Source: Lishizhenia tianjinensis (GTDB taxonomy: Bacteria; Bacteroidota; Bacteroidia; Flavobacteriales_D; Crocinitomicaceae). Taken from it: DNA of 64,000 nucleotides. The notes beneath the pieces are model-generated. The model searched no databases. It saw only the letters and a program-made list of their open reading frames with translations, and was not told the DNA's origin. A program made the position numbers and the translations under genes. The stretch is taken from the NCBI GenBank assembly GCA_943330745.2, contig CALQIX020000008.1, positions 1 to 64,000 on the forward strand. Reading direction: 5' to 3'. How positions within the stretch are numbered: position 1 is the first letter of the stretch; every line of letters begins with the position of its first letter. Shown one piece after another: positions 27,046-37,653 of this stretch.

Positions 27046-30000
27046 ATGAATAAAACTTTTATTTTTTCTCTCTTGCTAATTGCAGTTTCTTTTTTTGAAT
27101 TGCGTGCACAGAACATTACAATAGGAACAAGTACGAATGCAACCAATGGTTATTTATACGGACCCTATTACCGAAGTTCTGCTGCATCTGCAATTAACTA
27201 TTCGAAATACGCTTATTTGTACACTGCAAATGAATTAGCATCAATACCCGTGGGGTCCACAATAACAATGATTGAGTGGGAAAAATCCGCAGGAACAATA
27301 ACAGCACCCAATAATTTTCAAATTTATTTAGAAAACAATGCTGCCACAGCCTTAACCGCAGGCACCACTTGGGGAGCTTTTACGGCATTAGCAACAAATG
27401 TATATTCTAATGTAAATCAAGGTTTTGCTGTCACTGGGCCTGGTTGGGAGGGGTTTACATTGTCTTCTGGCTTTGTTTATACCGGAGGATCTCTTCAAGT
27501 ATTAACTGACTTTGTTAAACAAGGAACAGCAAGTGGACCGAATAATTTTTATTTCACCAATACTCCAGGTAAGGCGTTGGGCTGGGCTTCAAATGTTGTT
27601 GGATCAGCCGCAACTACCTTGTCAACAACCACCTATGGTAACAATCGTCCAAATATCCGAATAACCTTTACTCCTCCGCCAACTTGTACGGGAGTCCCAA
27701 ATGGAGGAACATCAACTTCTTCGGTTTCATCCATATGTCCAGCTATTAATTTTGTATCTCAATTAACAAATGCTTCTCAAGGGGATGGAATAACTTATCA
27801 ATGGCAGTCATCCACGGATGGAACAAATTACTCTTCCATTTCCGGTGCTACGAATGCAAGTTTAACGGCTAATCAAACGGCTAATACCTATTATCAATGT
27901 ATTGTGACCTGTGGTCCATCAGGTCAGTCTGGAACCTCCACTCCTTTGTTTGTCTCTACAGAGCCTTTTTCAAATTGTTATTGTACAAGTGCCGCAACCA
28001 CCACTTTTAATGAAGAAATTTTAAATGTTTCATTAGGAACTTTGAATAACTCGTCTACCTGCTCATCGGTTGGTGGAGTAGGATCAGTTCAAAGTCAATA
28101 TTCTAATTATACTGCCTTAAGCGCACCAAATTTAGCTGCTACTGCTACTTATAATTTAAGCGTTTCCATAGGAACATGTGGAACTAATAACAACAACATG
28201 ATGAAAGTCTTTATTGACTATAATCAAAATGGTTTGTTTACGGATGCTGGCGAAACCGTATATGCAACAATAAGCCCGTCTGTTGGTGCGAATATACAAA
28301 ATGCATCAATTGTGATTCCTGCCACAGCCTTGACCGGTCAAACTAGGATGCGTGTCGTAACCGTCCAAACCACATCTGCAAGTAATGTAAATTCATGTGG
28401 TACTTATTCTTGGGGTGAAACAGAAGATTATACTGTAACAATTGCTCCGGCACCAACATGCCCGCAGCCAACGAATATAACATTGGTCGATGCTAACAAC
28501 ACAACAGCTCTGGTCCAATGGAACAACGGTGGAAGTGAAACGCAATGGCAAATTGAATATGGAGTAACGGGTTTTACTCCTGGAACAGGCTCAACGACTA
28601 TTGTGAATTCTAATCCGGGTGCAATAAATGGGTTAGTTCCAAATTCGTTTTATGAGGCATATGTGCGAGCAATCTGTTCTCCTGGAGACACATCATTTTA
28701 TACAGGCCCAATTACTTTTAATTCGTACAACCAAGGTGTATTTGTTGAATGGGATAATTCCTGTCCATCCACCGGGTTTGTTGATATTTCAGCCACAGGA
28801 AGCATTTTAACCTTAAATGATAATGAAGAAGCGCCGCTGACATTCCAATTTCCAGTATTTTTTCAAGCAACCCCATTCTCCAATGCGACAATTGGAAATA
28901 ATGGCGCCCTAGTTTTTGGAACTACCACTGCTCAGATTGATTTTAATAATACATCCATGGCTACTGCTGCTGCAGGGCTCTATCCTTTTTGGGATGATTT
29001 GGCTTCATCGGGTGCAGGAATTTGGACACAAATAATCGGTGTTGCTCCAAATAGAAAACAAATAGTTATGTGGGATAAAGATCGTGTTGGTGCGCCAGGT
29101 AATAGTGTTAAGTTTGAATTAATAATTGAGGAAGCATCACAGGAAATTTATTATATTTATGATGATGTTTTAACAGGGGCACTTAATTTTGATAATGCTG
29201 CGTCTGCAACAATTGGTTTAGCGGGCAGTAACCAATACATAGATGTTTCTTTGAATTCCCAAACATACCTTACTAATAATACATGCATCCATTTTCAATA
29301 TACGGATTGTCCAAAACCAACAAATCTTATTATAAATAATGTTCTTTCCGATGGGGCTTCATTTTCTTGGTCAACAGGATTAGGGAATGAAACCGCATGG
29401 ACAATCATTTATGGTCCTCAAGGATTTGATCCAACTACAAGTGGGACTATTTTACCGTCAACTACTCAAAATATTACCCTTTCAGGATTAACACAACTCA
29501 CGCAATATGATATTTATGTCTATGCTAATTGTGCAATAGGTTTAGAAAGTGTTGGACTGTTCGGAACTTTTTTCACACCTCCGTATTGTGCCAATCCAAC
29601 GAGTATGTTAAATACAACAGCTCCTGATGCCATTTTAGCAAACTGGGCATGGGCTGCTTCATCGGTAAATTATCCTGCCACAGCTTTTAATGTTCAATAT
29701 GGTCCAACAGGATTTGATTTGTATACGGGGACTACAGCAACATTTGATAATAATTTAACGGATATTATTTCCAATCCAAATTTGATGGCAGGTGGAGTTT
29801 ATCAGCTTTATGTGCAGGCAGTTTGTGGAAATGACACATCGGTATTCGTTGGACCATTTTCAGTGATTATGCCATTGACCAATGATAGCATTTGTGGGGC
29901 AGAATTAATTCCTGTAAATGGAAATGCGTTTACTTTTAATAACGCTGGGGCAACTGTTACTTCCAATGAAGCACCATTAACCCCTCCCGCCACTGGAGCA

Positions 30001-31065
30001 AACACAACTGATGGTTGGATTTATTCGACTCTTAACCTAACGACTTGGTTTAAATTCAATGCACCTGCATCAGGAAATGTCAGGATCAATTGTACAACTG
30101 TATTATACGACGGCCAGGTAGCAGTTTATAGCCCAAGCAATTGTTCAACCATTCAATTAACTGATTTAATAGGGGCTAATGATAATGAAGTTGGAGGTTC
30201 AAGTACAGCGCCTAACTTTACTTTATGTGGATTAACACCTAATCAAACCTATTATTTGATGCATGATGGACTTTTTACTGTTCCCGGAAATTATTCTATT
30301 TCAATTAGCGAAATTGATTTGAATGCCGGTGTGACAGGAAATCAGATGAATATTTGTTTTGGTGATACGGCAAATTTATTTAATGGGATCTCAAATTACG
30401 ATGCCGGCGGAATTTGGACACAACAAATACCTACATTGGGTCTTCAGGATAGCTTATTCATCACAACAGGGTTGGCAAGTATCGTTTTTAATTTTACTTA
30501 TACTTTGTTAGATGGCTGTGCAACAGATAATGTTTCTGCTTCAGTTAAAGTATTTAGTCCTTCAAGCGCAGGAAATGATGGAATATTAACCGTTTGTAAG
30601 AAAGAGCCTTTTTTACTGTTAGCAGCCCTTTCCGGCAATGTGGACGTTGGTGGAACATGGTATGATCCGCAAAATCAGCCTTTGGCTAGCAATTTAGATA
30701 CTGCCGGAAATTTCCCTGGACAATTTAACTATGACTATATTGTTGGAAATGGTATTTGCCCAGACGATACCGCGAATGTATTAATCGTGGTAGACCCAAC
30801 ATGTACGTATGTTGGAGTGGATGAACAATTGTTCTCTGAAATTGAAATTTACCCAAATCCAACTTCGGGGTTATTTCAAATTTCAAATCCAGGAAATTTA
30901 ACTTTGGAAATTGAAATTACAGATATTCAATCAATGAGAATTCTGAATACAACACTAGACTCAACAACTAAGTCAATTAATTTGGAGTCATGCACGCCAG
31001 GAGTATATTTTGTGAAATTAGGAGACGCGAAAAATCAGAAAGTATATCGCGTTATAAAAAATTAA
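27046..31065 (+). CDS. T9SS-exported GEVED/FN3 adhesin-like protein
   Basis: 1339 residues from the ATG at 27046. An in-frame GTG at 27013 lies in the terminator loop and is rejected, while the ATG begins a normal signal peptide (about 1-22). Modules: an N-terminal beta-sandwich (about 23-205), an Ig-like module, a GEVED domain ending in GETED (457-461), FN3, a nidogen-like sandwich (about 570-750), two FN3 modules, a PPC-like (bacterial pre-peptidase C-terminal) module with YYLMHDG, two Ig-like modules and a type A sorting domain (about 1265-1339, IYPNPTSGLF). It is a tandem paralogue of the next gene, one base away, and the two are surely co-transcribed. Confidence 0.88.
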   Translation: MNKTFIFSLLLIAVSFFELRAQNITIGTSTNATNGYLYGPYYRSSAASAINYSKYAYLYTANELASIPVGSTITMIEWEKSAGTITAPNNFQIYLENNAATALTAGTTWGAFTALATNVYSNVNQGFAVTGPGWEGFTLSSGFVYTGGSLQVLTDFVKQGTASGPNNFYFTNTPGKALGWASNVVGSAATTLSTTTYGNNRPNIRITFTPPPTCTGVPNGGTSTSSVSSICPAINFVSQLTNASQGDGITYQWQSSTDGTNYSSISGATNASLTANQTANTYYQCIVTCGPSGQSGTSTPLFVSTEPFSNCYCTSAATTTFNEEILNVSLGTLNNSSTCSSVGGVGSVQSQYSNYTALSAPNLAATATYNLSVSIGTCGTNNNNMMKVFIDYNQNGLFTDAGETVYATISPSVGANIQNASIVIPATALTGQTRMRVVTVQTTSASNVNSCGTYSWGETEDYTVTIAPAPTCPQPTNITLVDANNTTALVQWNNGGSETQWQIEYGVTGFTPGTGSTTIVNSNPGAINGLVPNSFYEAYVRAICSPGDTSFYTGPITFNSYNQGVFVEWDNSCPSTGFVDISATGSILTLNDNEEAPLTFQFPVFFQATPFSNATIGNNGALVFGTTTAQIDFNNTSMATAAAGLYPFWDDLASSGAGIWTQIIGVAPNRKQIVMWDKDRVGAPGNSVKFELIIEEASQEIYYIYDDVLTGALNFDNAASATIGLAGSNQYIDVSLNSQTYLTNNTCIHFQYTDCPKPTNLIINNVLSDGASFSWSTGLGNETAWTIIYGPQGFDPTTSGTILPSTTQNITLSGLTQLTQYDIYVYANCAIGLESVGLFGTFFTPPYCANPTSMLNTTAPDAILANWAWAASSVNYPATAFNVQYGPTGFDLYTGTTATFDNNLTDIISNPNLMAGGVYQLYVQAVCGNDTSVFVGPFSVIMPLTNDSICGAELIPVNGNAFTFNNAGATVTSNEAPLTPPATGANTTDGWIYSTLNLTTWFKFNAPASGNVRINCTTVLYDGQVAVYSPSNCSTIQLTDLIGANDNEVGGSSTAPNFTLCGLTPNQTYYLMHDGLFTVPGNYSISISEIDLNAGVTGNQMNICFGDTANLFNGISNYDAGGIWTQQIPTLGLQDSLFITTGLASIVFNFTYTLLDGCATDNVSASVKVFSPSSAGNDGILTVCKKEPFLLLAALSGNVDVGGTWYDPQNQPLASNLDTAGNFPGQFNYDYIVGNGICPDDTANVLIVVDPTCTYVGVDEQLFSEIEIYPNPTSGLFQISNPGNLTLEIEITDIQSMRILNTTLDSTTKSINLESCTPGVYFVKLGDAKNQKVYRVIKN

Positions 31066-31066
31066 T

Positions 31067-34000
31067 ATGAAAAAGATGAAAAAAATAAATCTAATCGTTT
31101 TTCTGTTCGTTGGTCTTATTGGTCATTCCATTTTTAGTCAATGTAACAATGCTAATGCTTATGCAACAGCAATAGCACCGACTTCCGGTTCGGTGACAAT
31201 TTCAACTTGTTCATTTCAGACAGAATATTCAACAATTGATGGCGTTGCAGCAGCTACAATTTATCAGTGTACTATTTCTGATGGAAGTTACATTACAATT
31301 AGGCAAGGTACTCCAAGTGGACCTGTTATTGCATCTGGCTTGAGCCCTTTGACGTGGAATTCAACCGTTGCAGGCACCTACTACGCACATTGGAATACTA
31401 ACGCAGCTTGTGGTACTGCTTCTAATTGTATGACAACAACCATAACATACATAAGTCCTGCCGTGCCTTGTGCTAATCCTGTGCTGGCAGGAACCGCTGT
31501 TTCGTCTCCTGCTAATGCGTGTCCCGCTCAGAATATTAGTTTATCGTTGAATGGAGTAACCGTAGGAACAGGTCTTACTTATCAGTGGGAATCTTCAACG
31601 GACAATGTGAATTTCACACCTATTTCTGGAGCAACCAGTGCAACGTATTCTACCACTCAAAGTAGTACTGTATATTATCGTTGTATTGTTTCGTGTAACG
31701 CAGGCTCAACAGCTACTTCATCTAGTATACAAGTTAATATGAATCCATTTTATAATTGCTATTGTACGCCTACTAATGCAGGAGGGTCTTGCATTACAAA
31801 TGTTAATTTCAATTTATTGAATAATACAACACCAGGTTGCTCAGGTGGAACTAATTACAGTCAACAAACCGCTACTACCAATTTATCATTAGGTGTAACT
31901 TATAATTTTAGTGTAACGTGCGATGCATCCGCCATCACATCCGTTTGGTTTGACTGGAATCAAAATGGAATTTATGAAGTGTCAGAATGGGCACAACCAT
32001 ATATTACTGGAACTACAGGTATTGTTCAAATTACTGTACCAATAACAGCTTTACAAGGACAAACGGGAATGCGCGTGCGCTCACGAGCAGTTGGTAATAT
32101 TAACGGGTCAACAGATCCTTGTACCGTTTTTGGTTCAGGAGAAACGGAAGACTATACAATTTCTGTTGGACCTCCACCTACCTGTCCACAGCCTACCAAT
32201 TTTGGTGTTATTCAATCAAACCTAACAAGCGCTCAAATTGATTGGGTTGCCGGAGGTGCAGAAACAACATGGCAAATTCAATATGGCACGCAAGGGTTTA
32301 TATTAGGTACAGGTACATTGATTACAACGACAAATAATCCATACACAGTAGCTGGATTAACTCCGTACTCTTTTTACCAAGCGTATGTTCGAGCTATTTG
32401 TGGACCTGGAGATACTTCTTTCTGGGCACCACCGATTTCTTGGAATACCTACAATCAAGGCCAATTTTTAGAATGGGACAATCAGTGTCCAACTAACGGG
32501 TTTATTGATATTTCTTCGACGGGAACAAATTTAAATTTAGCAGATGATACAGAAGCTCCTGTAACGCTTCCTTTTCCAATTTTGTATCAAGGTTCCCTAT
32601 TTACAAACATCACTGTTGGTAATAATGGTGGAATTGTGTTAGGGACTGCAGCTGCACAAGTTGGATATACTATGACAGCTGGCAGCGGTTTGTATCCGTA
32701 TGTACAGGATTTGAATACTGCAAATGGAGGTGGTGCAGTTTATCATGGAGTAGTAGGATCCGCACCCAATAGGAAATTCATTGTTTCTTGGAATAATATA
32801 CCTCATTTTGGAGGGGGGACAGATGGAGCGACTTTTCAAGTAATAATTGAAGAAGCTACGATGGAAATATATTATGTTTACCAAGATGTTCAAATGTCAA
32901 ATGTTGCATGGACAAACGGTGCAGATGCTGAAATTGGTTTAAGAGGGAATGTTCAAAATATTGATGTTTCAATGAATAATGCAAACTATTTAACAGCTAA
33001 TTCTTGTGTACATTTTAATTATACGAATTGTCCTAAACCAACAAATTTAACGGTAACTAACTTATTACCTACAACTGCTACTATATCATGGACTCCTGGA
33101 TTGGCGAATGAAAATTCGTGGACGGTCATTTATGGTCCAGCTGGTTTTAATCCATTAACAAGTGGAACAAGTCAGGTAGTTACCGCACCAACAACACAAA
33201 TTAATGGACTAGTTCAACTTACGGAATACGATGTTTATATATATTCAGCATGTGGTTCTGGTTTAGTAAGTAATGGATTATTGGGAACTATCTTCACGCC
33301 TCCCTATTGTTCAAATCCTACTATGATGTTCAACTCAACCGCAGTTGATTCTATTTTTTCAACATGGACATGGTTGGCTAGTTCGGTAAATTATCCATCT
33401 ACAAGTTTTAATTTACAATATGGACCAGCAGGATTTGAATTATACACAGGGGGAACTGTAGTTTCCGCAGACAATAATTTGAATGAAACGATTCAGAATT
33501 CAAATTTACTTTCGGGTGGTGTGTATAATGTTTATGTTCAAGCAGTGTGCGCCTCAGACACATCGCAATTTGTAGGTCCATTTAGTGTAACCATGCCTTT
33601 AACCAATGATTCAATTTGTTATGCTGAAACATTGCCTGTCAATGGAGTTGCTTATGTATTTAATAATACCGGTGCAACTGTTGATGCTCAGGATGTAGAT
33701 ATTGCACCACCGGCAACCGGAGCAAATACAACTACGGGTTGGGCAAATAATTTCATGAATAATACAACTTGGTTTAAATTTATTGCTCCTGCTTCTGGAG
33801 ATATTCGAATCAATGGTACGGCGGTAAATTTTAATGGGCAAATTGCCGTTTATAGTCCGACTAATTGTACTTCGATTATTGCAAATGATTTAGAGGGAGC
33901 AAATGATGACGCAATTGGTGGAACAAGTGTCGCTCCTAACTTTACAATATGTAATTTGATTCCAGGCCAAATGTATTATTTAATGCACGATGGTTTTAGT

Positions 34001-34798
34001 GCTCCAGGAATTTATTCGATTGCAATTTCTGAAATTACATTGAACGCTGGAGTTTCAACAGGTATACTAAATGTTTGTTATGGCGACACTGCACTACTTT
34101 TTAGCGGGTTAACTAACTATTCCAATGGTGGTATTTGGACACAACAAATTCCAACTTTAGGACTTCAAGATAGTTTGTTTAATACAATCGGTTTGGCTAG
34201 CTCAATATATCCATTTACATATACGCTTACTGATGGATGCGCAACAGACGCAGAAATTGTCGATGTCCAAATTTACAGTCCGTCACGTGCTGGTGATAAT
34301 GGTTCCATTACAGTTTGTTTGAATGAACCATTTAATTTATTGGCTGCCCTTGTTGGCAATGTTGATTTTGGTGGATATTGGCTTAACCCTCAAAACATTC
34401 AATTGCCAGGCAGTTTGGATACTGCAGGCGGGATAGGTGGTCAGTTCAATTATGAATATGTTGTAACAAATGGAGTTTGCCCTGAAGACACGGCATTAAT
34501 TTTAGTAAATGTTGATCCAAGTTGTGATTACTCTCTTGGATTGGTTGAATTGAATGTGAACATAACAATTTATCCAAATCCTTCAACAGGTATTTTCCAA
34601 GCTAATGTAAATGGATTGGATGAACAAATGGATGTAGAAATTGAAGACATGAATGGAAGAATCATTCAATATAATAAAGGTATGATCCAAGGAGATGGCA
34701 ATTATACAATTGATCTTTCCGGCTATATATCAGGAATTTATTTTGTGAAGTTAAAATCACAGCATACCAATCGGATTTATAAAATTAGTAAACTATAA
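31067..34798 (+). CDS. T9SS-exported GEVED/FN3 adhesin-like protein, paralogue of the preceding gene
   Basis: 1243 residues with a signal peptide (about 1-25, ending FSQ). After an N-terminal module of its own (about 26-140), the order repeats the upstream gene: Ig-like, GEVED (GETED at 358-362), FN3 with QAYVRAICGPGDTSF, nidogen-like sandwich, two FN3 modules, PPC-like module with YYLMHDG, two Ig-like modules with GGIWTQQIPTLGLQDSLF, and a type A sorting domain (about 1165-1243, IYPNPSTGIF). Long stretches match the neighbour, pointing to tandem duplication with exchange of the N-terminal part. It is secreted by T9SS; the ligand is unknown. It starts one base after the preceding stop codon. 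Confidence 0.88.
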   Translation: MKKMKKINLIVFLFVGLIGHSIFSQCNNANAYATAIAPTSGSVTISTCSFQTEYSTIDGVAAATIYQCTISDGSYITIRQGTPSGPVIASGLSPLTWNSTVAGTYYAHWNTNAACGTASNCMTTTITYISPAVPCANPVLAGTAVSSPANACPAQNISLSLNGVTVGTGLTYQWESSTDNVNFTPISGATSATYSTTQSSTVYYRCIVSCNAGSTATSSSIQVNMNPFYNCYCTPTNAGGSCITNVNFNLLNNTTPGCSGGTNYSQQTATTNLSLGVTYNFSVTCDASAITSVWFDWNQNGIYEVSEWAQPYITGTTGIVQITVPITALQGQTGMRVRSRAVGNINGSTDPCTVFGSGETEDYTISVGPPPTCPQPTNFGVIQSNLTSAQIDWVAGGAETTWQIQYGTQGFILGTGTLITTTNNPYTVAGLTPYSFYQAYVRAICGPGDTSFWAPPISWNTYNQGQFLEWDNQCPTNGFIDISSTGTNLNLADDTEAPVTLPFPILYQGSLFTNITVGNNGGIVLGTAAAQVGYTMTAGSGLYPYVQDLNTANGGGAVYHGVVGSAPNRKFIVSWNNIPHFGGGTDGATFQVIIEEATMEIYYVYQDVQMSNVAWTNGADAEIGLRGNVQNIDVSMNNANYLTANSCVHFNYTNCPKPTNLTVTNLLPTTATISWTPGLANENSWTVIYGPAGFNPLTSGTSQVVTAPTTQINGLVQLTEYDVYIYSACGSGLVSNGLLGTIFTPPYCSNPTMMFNSTAVDSIFSTWTWLASSVNYPSTSFNLQYGPAGFELYTGGTVVSADNNLNETIQNSNLLSGGVYNVYVQAVCASDTSQFVGPFSVTMPLTNDSICYAETLPVNGVAYVFNNTGATVDAQDVDIAPPATGANTTTGWANNFMNNTTWFKFIAPASGDIRINGTAVNFNGQIAVYSPTNCTSIIANDLEGANDDAIGGTSVAPNFTICNLIPGQMYYLMHDGFSAPGIYSIAISEITLNAGVSTGILNVCYGDTALLFSGLTNYSNGGIWTQQIPTLGLQDSLFNTIGLASSIYPFTYTLTDGCATDAEIVDVQIYSPSRAGDNGSITVCLNEPFNLLAALVGNVDFGGYWLNPQNIQLPGSLDTAGGIGGQFNYEYVVTNGVCPEDTALILVNVDPSCDYSLGLVELNVNITIYPNPSTGIFQANVNGLDEQMDVEIEDMNGRIIQYNKGMIQGDGNYTIDLSGYISGIYFVKLKSQHTNRIYKISKL

Positions 34799-34810
34799 TT
34801 TTTAAGTAAA

Positions 34811-34838
34811 GGGGGTCATTTAGACCTCCTTTTTGTTT
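34811..34838 (+). terminator. Terminator after the third adhesin gene
   Basis: A 7-bp stem with one G-T pair (34811-34817 with 34823-34829), a 5-nt loop and a T-rich tract. It ends the two-gene adhesin unit. Confidence 0.8.
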
Positions 34839-34878
34839 TATGATTTTCCGAATAGAGGTATTATTCTTCTTTTTATAC

Positions 34879-34886
34879 TAGCTTTG
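34879..34886 (+). promoter_or_regulatory. Probable -7 box of the fourth adhesin gene
   Basis: TAGCTTTG matches TAnnTTTG exactly, 17 bp before the ATG at 34904. No TTG is correctly spaced upstream. Confidence 0.45.
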
Positions 34887-34903
34887 TTTAAAATAATTTA
34901 ATT

Positions 34904-37606
34904 ATGAAACATTTAGTCTTTTTTCTTTTTCTTGCTTTTGGATTTTCACAAGTACAAGCTCAGTGCAATTACACCTTGGTTCTTGCCGATAGTTATGGCG
35001 ATAGTTGGAATGGCGGACAAATGATTATGGTTCAAAATGGTGATACAATAGCATTTCTAAATGGCCCTGGTTTTAATCCAAATACAGGGGCGAATGATAC
35101 AACTGTTATTGTTTCTGTAACACCTGGTCTTCCTGTAGATTTAATTTGGAATATCGCTGGAAATTATCCTGCAGAAATGTCAGTTACTTTGTATGATGAA
35201 AATGGAATGCAAGTATTTTCAATCCCAAATAATTCAGGTACATTAGCATTAACTACCTTATTTACTTCTACACCAACCTGTGCCCCTTGTAATGGAAATC
35301 CAACTCCTGGAAATACACTTTCAAGTAATGGTTTTGCATTGTGTAATGGTGCAACAACCGTATTTTCACTTCAAACGCCTACAGTAGGTTCAGGTGTGAC
35401 ATACCAATGGTTTAATTCACCAGATGGGGTTAGTTTCACACCAATTACGGGCGCAACATCCCCTACATATTCAATCACTGCTTTAGTTGATGAATATTTT
35501 TATTGTGCAGTAACATGTGCCGGCTTTACAACGACCAATTCTACAATCGCTCATATTACCATTAATCAACCCAATCAATGTTATTGTGTACCAATTTATT
35601 TTAATGGCACTCAGGCTGGGGATTTAATTTCAAATGTCGAAATTATCGGAACAACCCTTGCCAATAACACAGGTTTTATTGCTGGTGGACCATCCTATAC
35701 TTTCTTTACAGGGCAACCAAATTATACAGCCACGTTGTTACCGTCAGCATCCTATAGCCTTGCCATCGCAACAGGTGAATATGGAAGCCAAGGGTATGCT
35801 GCATGGATTGATTATAATGACGATGGTTTTTTCACAATTAATGAAAGAATAGGGTATACTATCGGGACAATTGGTACAGGATTTACAATGGGTCAAGTGA
35901 ATGATTCGTCTTCTTTCATCATTAGTTTAACATGTAACCCTCCAACAGGAGTCCATCGGTTACGCATAAGAGGAGCCTATTTTACGGATGGTGATCAAAT
36001 AGATCCATGTGTGAGTTACGGTTTTGGTGAAACTGAAGATTATAACATCACGATTGCACCAGCGCCTGCTTGTCCTTCAGCTGGATTAGTGGTTTCAACT
36101 ACAACAACGCAAACATCGGCAACAGTTGGTTGGTTACTAAGCTGTTCCTCTTCAACAAATTTTGATTTGGAATATGGTCCTATTGGATTCACTCCAGGAA
36201 CGGGAACAATCTTAAGTAATCAATCGGTTAATCTATCTACGGACACTGCTTTTTTTACTTTTAATGGTCTAACACCCAATACGGAGTATACTTTTTATTA
36301 CCGCGCTAGATGTGGGGCAAATTCTAGTCTGTGGTCTGCAGCAAATGATTTCAGAACACTGTGTAGTTCGATTGCAGCACTTGGTTGGTGTGAAGGATTT
36401 GACTCAGATTCTCAAACAGAACAGTGTTGGACTATTTTAAATGCCAATAACGACTTTTCAGCATGGGATACAAATACAGATTTTAATCAATTAAACGGGA
36501 ATAATTGTGCATCAATTTCAACAGATTTTAATGCAGGAGCAAACGATGATTGGCTTATTACTCCACAGCTAACATTGACGGGAACAGAAATCTTATCGTT
36601 TAATTACCGTGTGATTAGTTCTTTTGAACCAAATGATTTGAAAGTTAAAATTTCAACCAGTGGTAATAATCCAGCCGATTTCACACAGACACTTATGTCA
36701 TTAGATTCAATTACAAATATCATCTATCAGGACACATCAATAAATTTGGGTTCTTTTACTGGAAATGTATACATTGCATTCCACGTTCCTGCAGGTGGAT
36801 TGGATGGTTGGATACTGTATTTAGATCAGATTTGTATTCAAGCTTGTGTTCCTGCTACAATTACAAATGATAGTATTGAAATTTGTCAAACAGCTGATTC
36901 ACTTGATTTAACTACTGTTTTAAATATTGGTCAAAGCATTGGATCTTGGTCCTTAACTCAAAATCCAACAGCATTATCTGGTTCAATGTTAGATTTAAAC
37001 GCGTTGACAACAGGTAATTATTTGGTGAATTATTTGGTGAATAATGCATGTCAATCGACCTCTGCTTATGCTCTTGTTAATTTGTATGAGCCATCTAATG
37101 CCGGAATTGATAGCGCTGTAATTTTGTGTAAGGGACAACCGTTTGATTTGTTTAATGCGCTTACTGGCACCTTCCAGACAAGCGGAACATGGTATAGTCC
37201 TTCAAACCAACCCTTGCTTGGATCATTTATTGTTACCGGAAATTTTCCTGGTCAATTTAATTATGATTATATTATGACAAATGGTGTTTGTCCAAGCGAT
37301 ACGTCGAATGCCTTACTAATTATTAATGATTGTATTTATGTTGGATTAGATGAGTTGAATAATGAGAAAGTAACCGTTTATCCAAATCCTACAAGTGATT
37401 TATTGAATATCAACGCAACGGGTATATCAGGAAAATCAATGTTTTATGTTCAAGATTTGAATGGACGACTTGTTTATCAGCAGGAATCAACTTTTGAAAC
37501 ATTAATGAAACAAACAATAGATGTGTCGAAATTAGGTACAGGATTATATCATTTGATTGTAATAAATAAGGATGAAAAATGGGTGATTCCTTTTTCAAAA
37601 AACTAA
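34904..37606 (+). CDS. T9SS-exported protein with GEVED, FN3 and cleaved-adhesin/MAM-like domains
   Basis: 900 residues. A signal peptide (1-19) precedes an N-terminal beta module with DSYGDSWNGGQ (about 20-125), an Ig-like module, a GEVED domain (GETED at 375-379) closely like the second GEVED of the first adhesin, FN3, a cleaved-adhesin/MAM-like jelly roll (about 490-650, with the block GANDDWLITPQL), two Ig-like modules and a type A sorting domain (about 823-900, VYPNPTSDLL). The Ig-like module before the tail is shared with the two preceding genes. It has its own promoter and terminator, so it can be regulated apart from its neighbours. Function beyond surface display is unknown. Confidence 0.88.
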   Translation: MKHLVFFLFLAFGFSQVQAQCNYTLVLADSYGDSWNGGQMIMVQNGDTIAFLNGPGFNPNTGANDTTVIVSVTPGLPVDLIWNIAGNYPAEMSVTLYDENGMQVFSIPNNSGTLALTTLFTSTPTCAPCNGNPTPGNTLSSNGFALCNGATTVFSLQTPTVGSGVTYQWFNSPDGVSFTPITGATSPTYSITALVDEYFYCAVTCAGFTTTNSTIAHITINQPNQCYCVPIYFNGTQAGDLISNVEIIGTTLANNTGFIAGGPSYTFFTGQPNYTATLLPSASYSLAIATGEYGSQGYAAWIDYNDDGFFTINERIGYTIGTIGTGFTMGQVNDSSSFIISLTCNPPTGVHRLRIRGAYFTDGDQIDPCVSYGFGETEDYNITIAPAPACPSAGLVVSTTTTQTSATVGWLLSCSSSTNFDLEYGPIGFTPGTGTILSNQSVNLSTDTAFFTFNGLTPNTEYTFYYRARCGANSSLWSAANDFRTLCSSIAALGWCEGFDSDSQTEQCWTILNANNDFSAWDTNTDFNQLNGNNCASISTDFNAGANDDWLITPQLTLTGTEILSFNYRVISSFEPNDLKVKISTSGNNPADFTQTLMSLDSITNIIYQDTSINLGSFTGNVYIAFHVPAGGLDGWILYLDQICIQACVPATITNDSIEICQTADSLDLTTVLNIGQSIGSWSLTQNPTALSGSMLDLNALTTGNYLVNYLVNNACQSTSAYALVNLYEPSNAGIDSAVILCKGQPFDLFNALTGTFQTSGTWYSPSNQPLLGSFIVTGNFPGQFNYDYIMTNGVCPSDTSNALLIINDCIYVGLDELNNEKVTVYPNPTSDLLNINATGISGKSMFYVQDLNGRLVYQQESTFETLMKQTIDVSKLGTGLYHLIVINKDEKWVIPFSKN

Positions 37607-37630
37607 TACTACAAATCGGTTATTTTGGAA

Positions 37631-37653
37631 GGAGGCCTTTGGGTCTCCTTTTT
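37631..37653 (+). terminator. Terminator after the fourth adhesin gene
   Basis: A 7-bp stem with one G-T pair (37631-37637 with 37642-37648), loop 37638-37641 and a T tract. The loop also holds the TTG of the thiL promoter. Confidence 0.8.
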
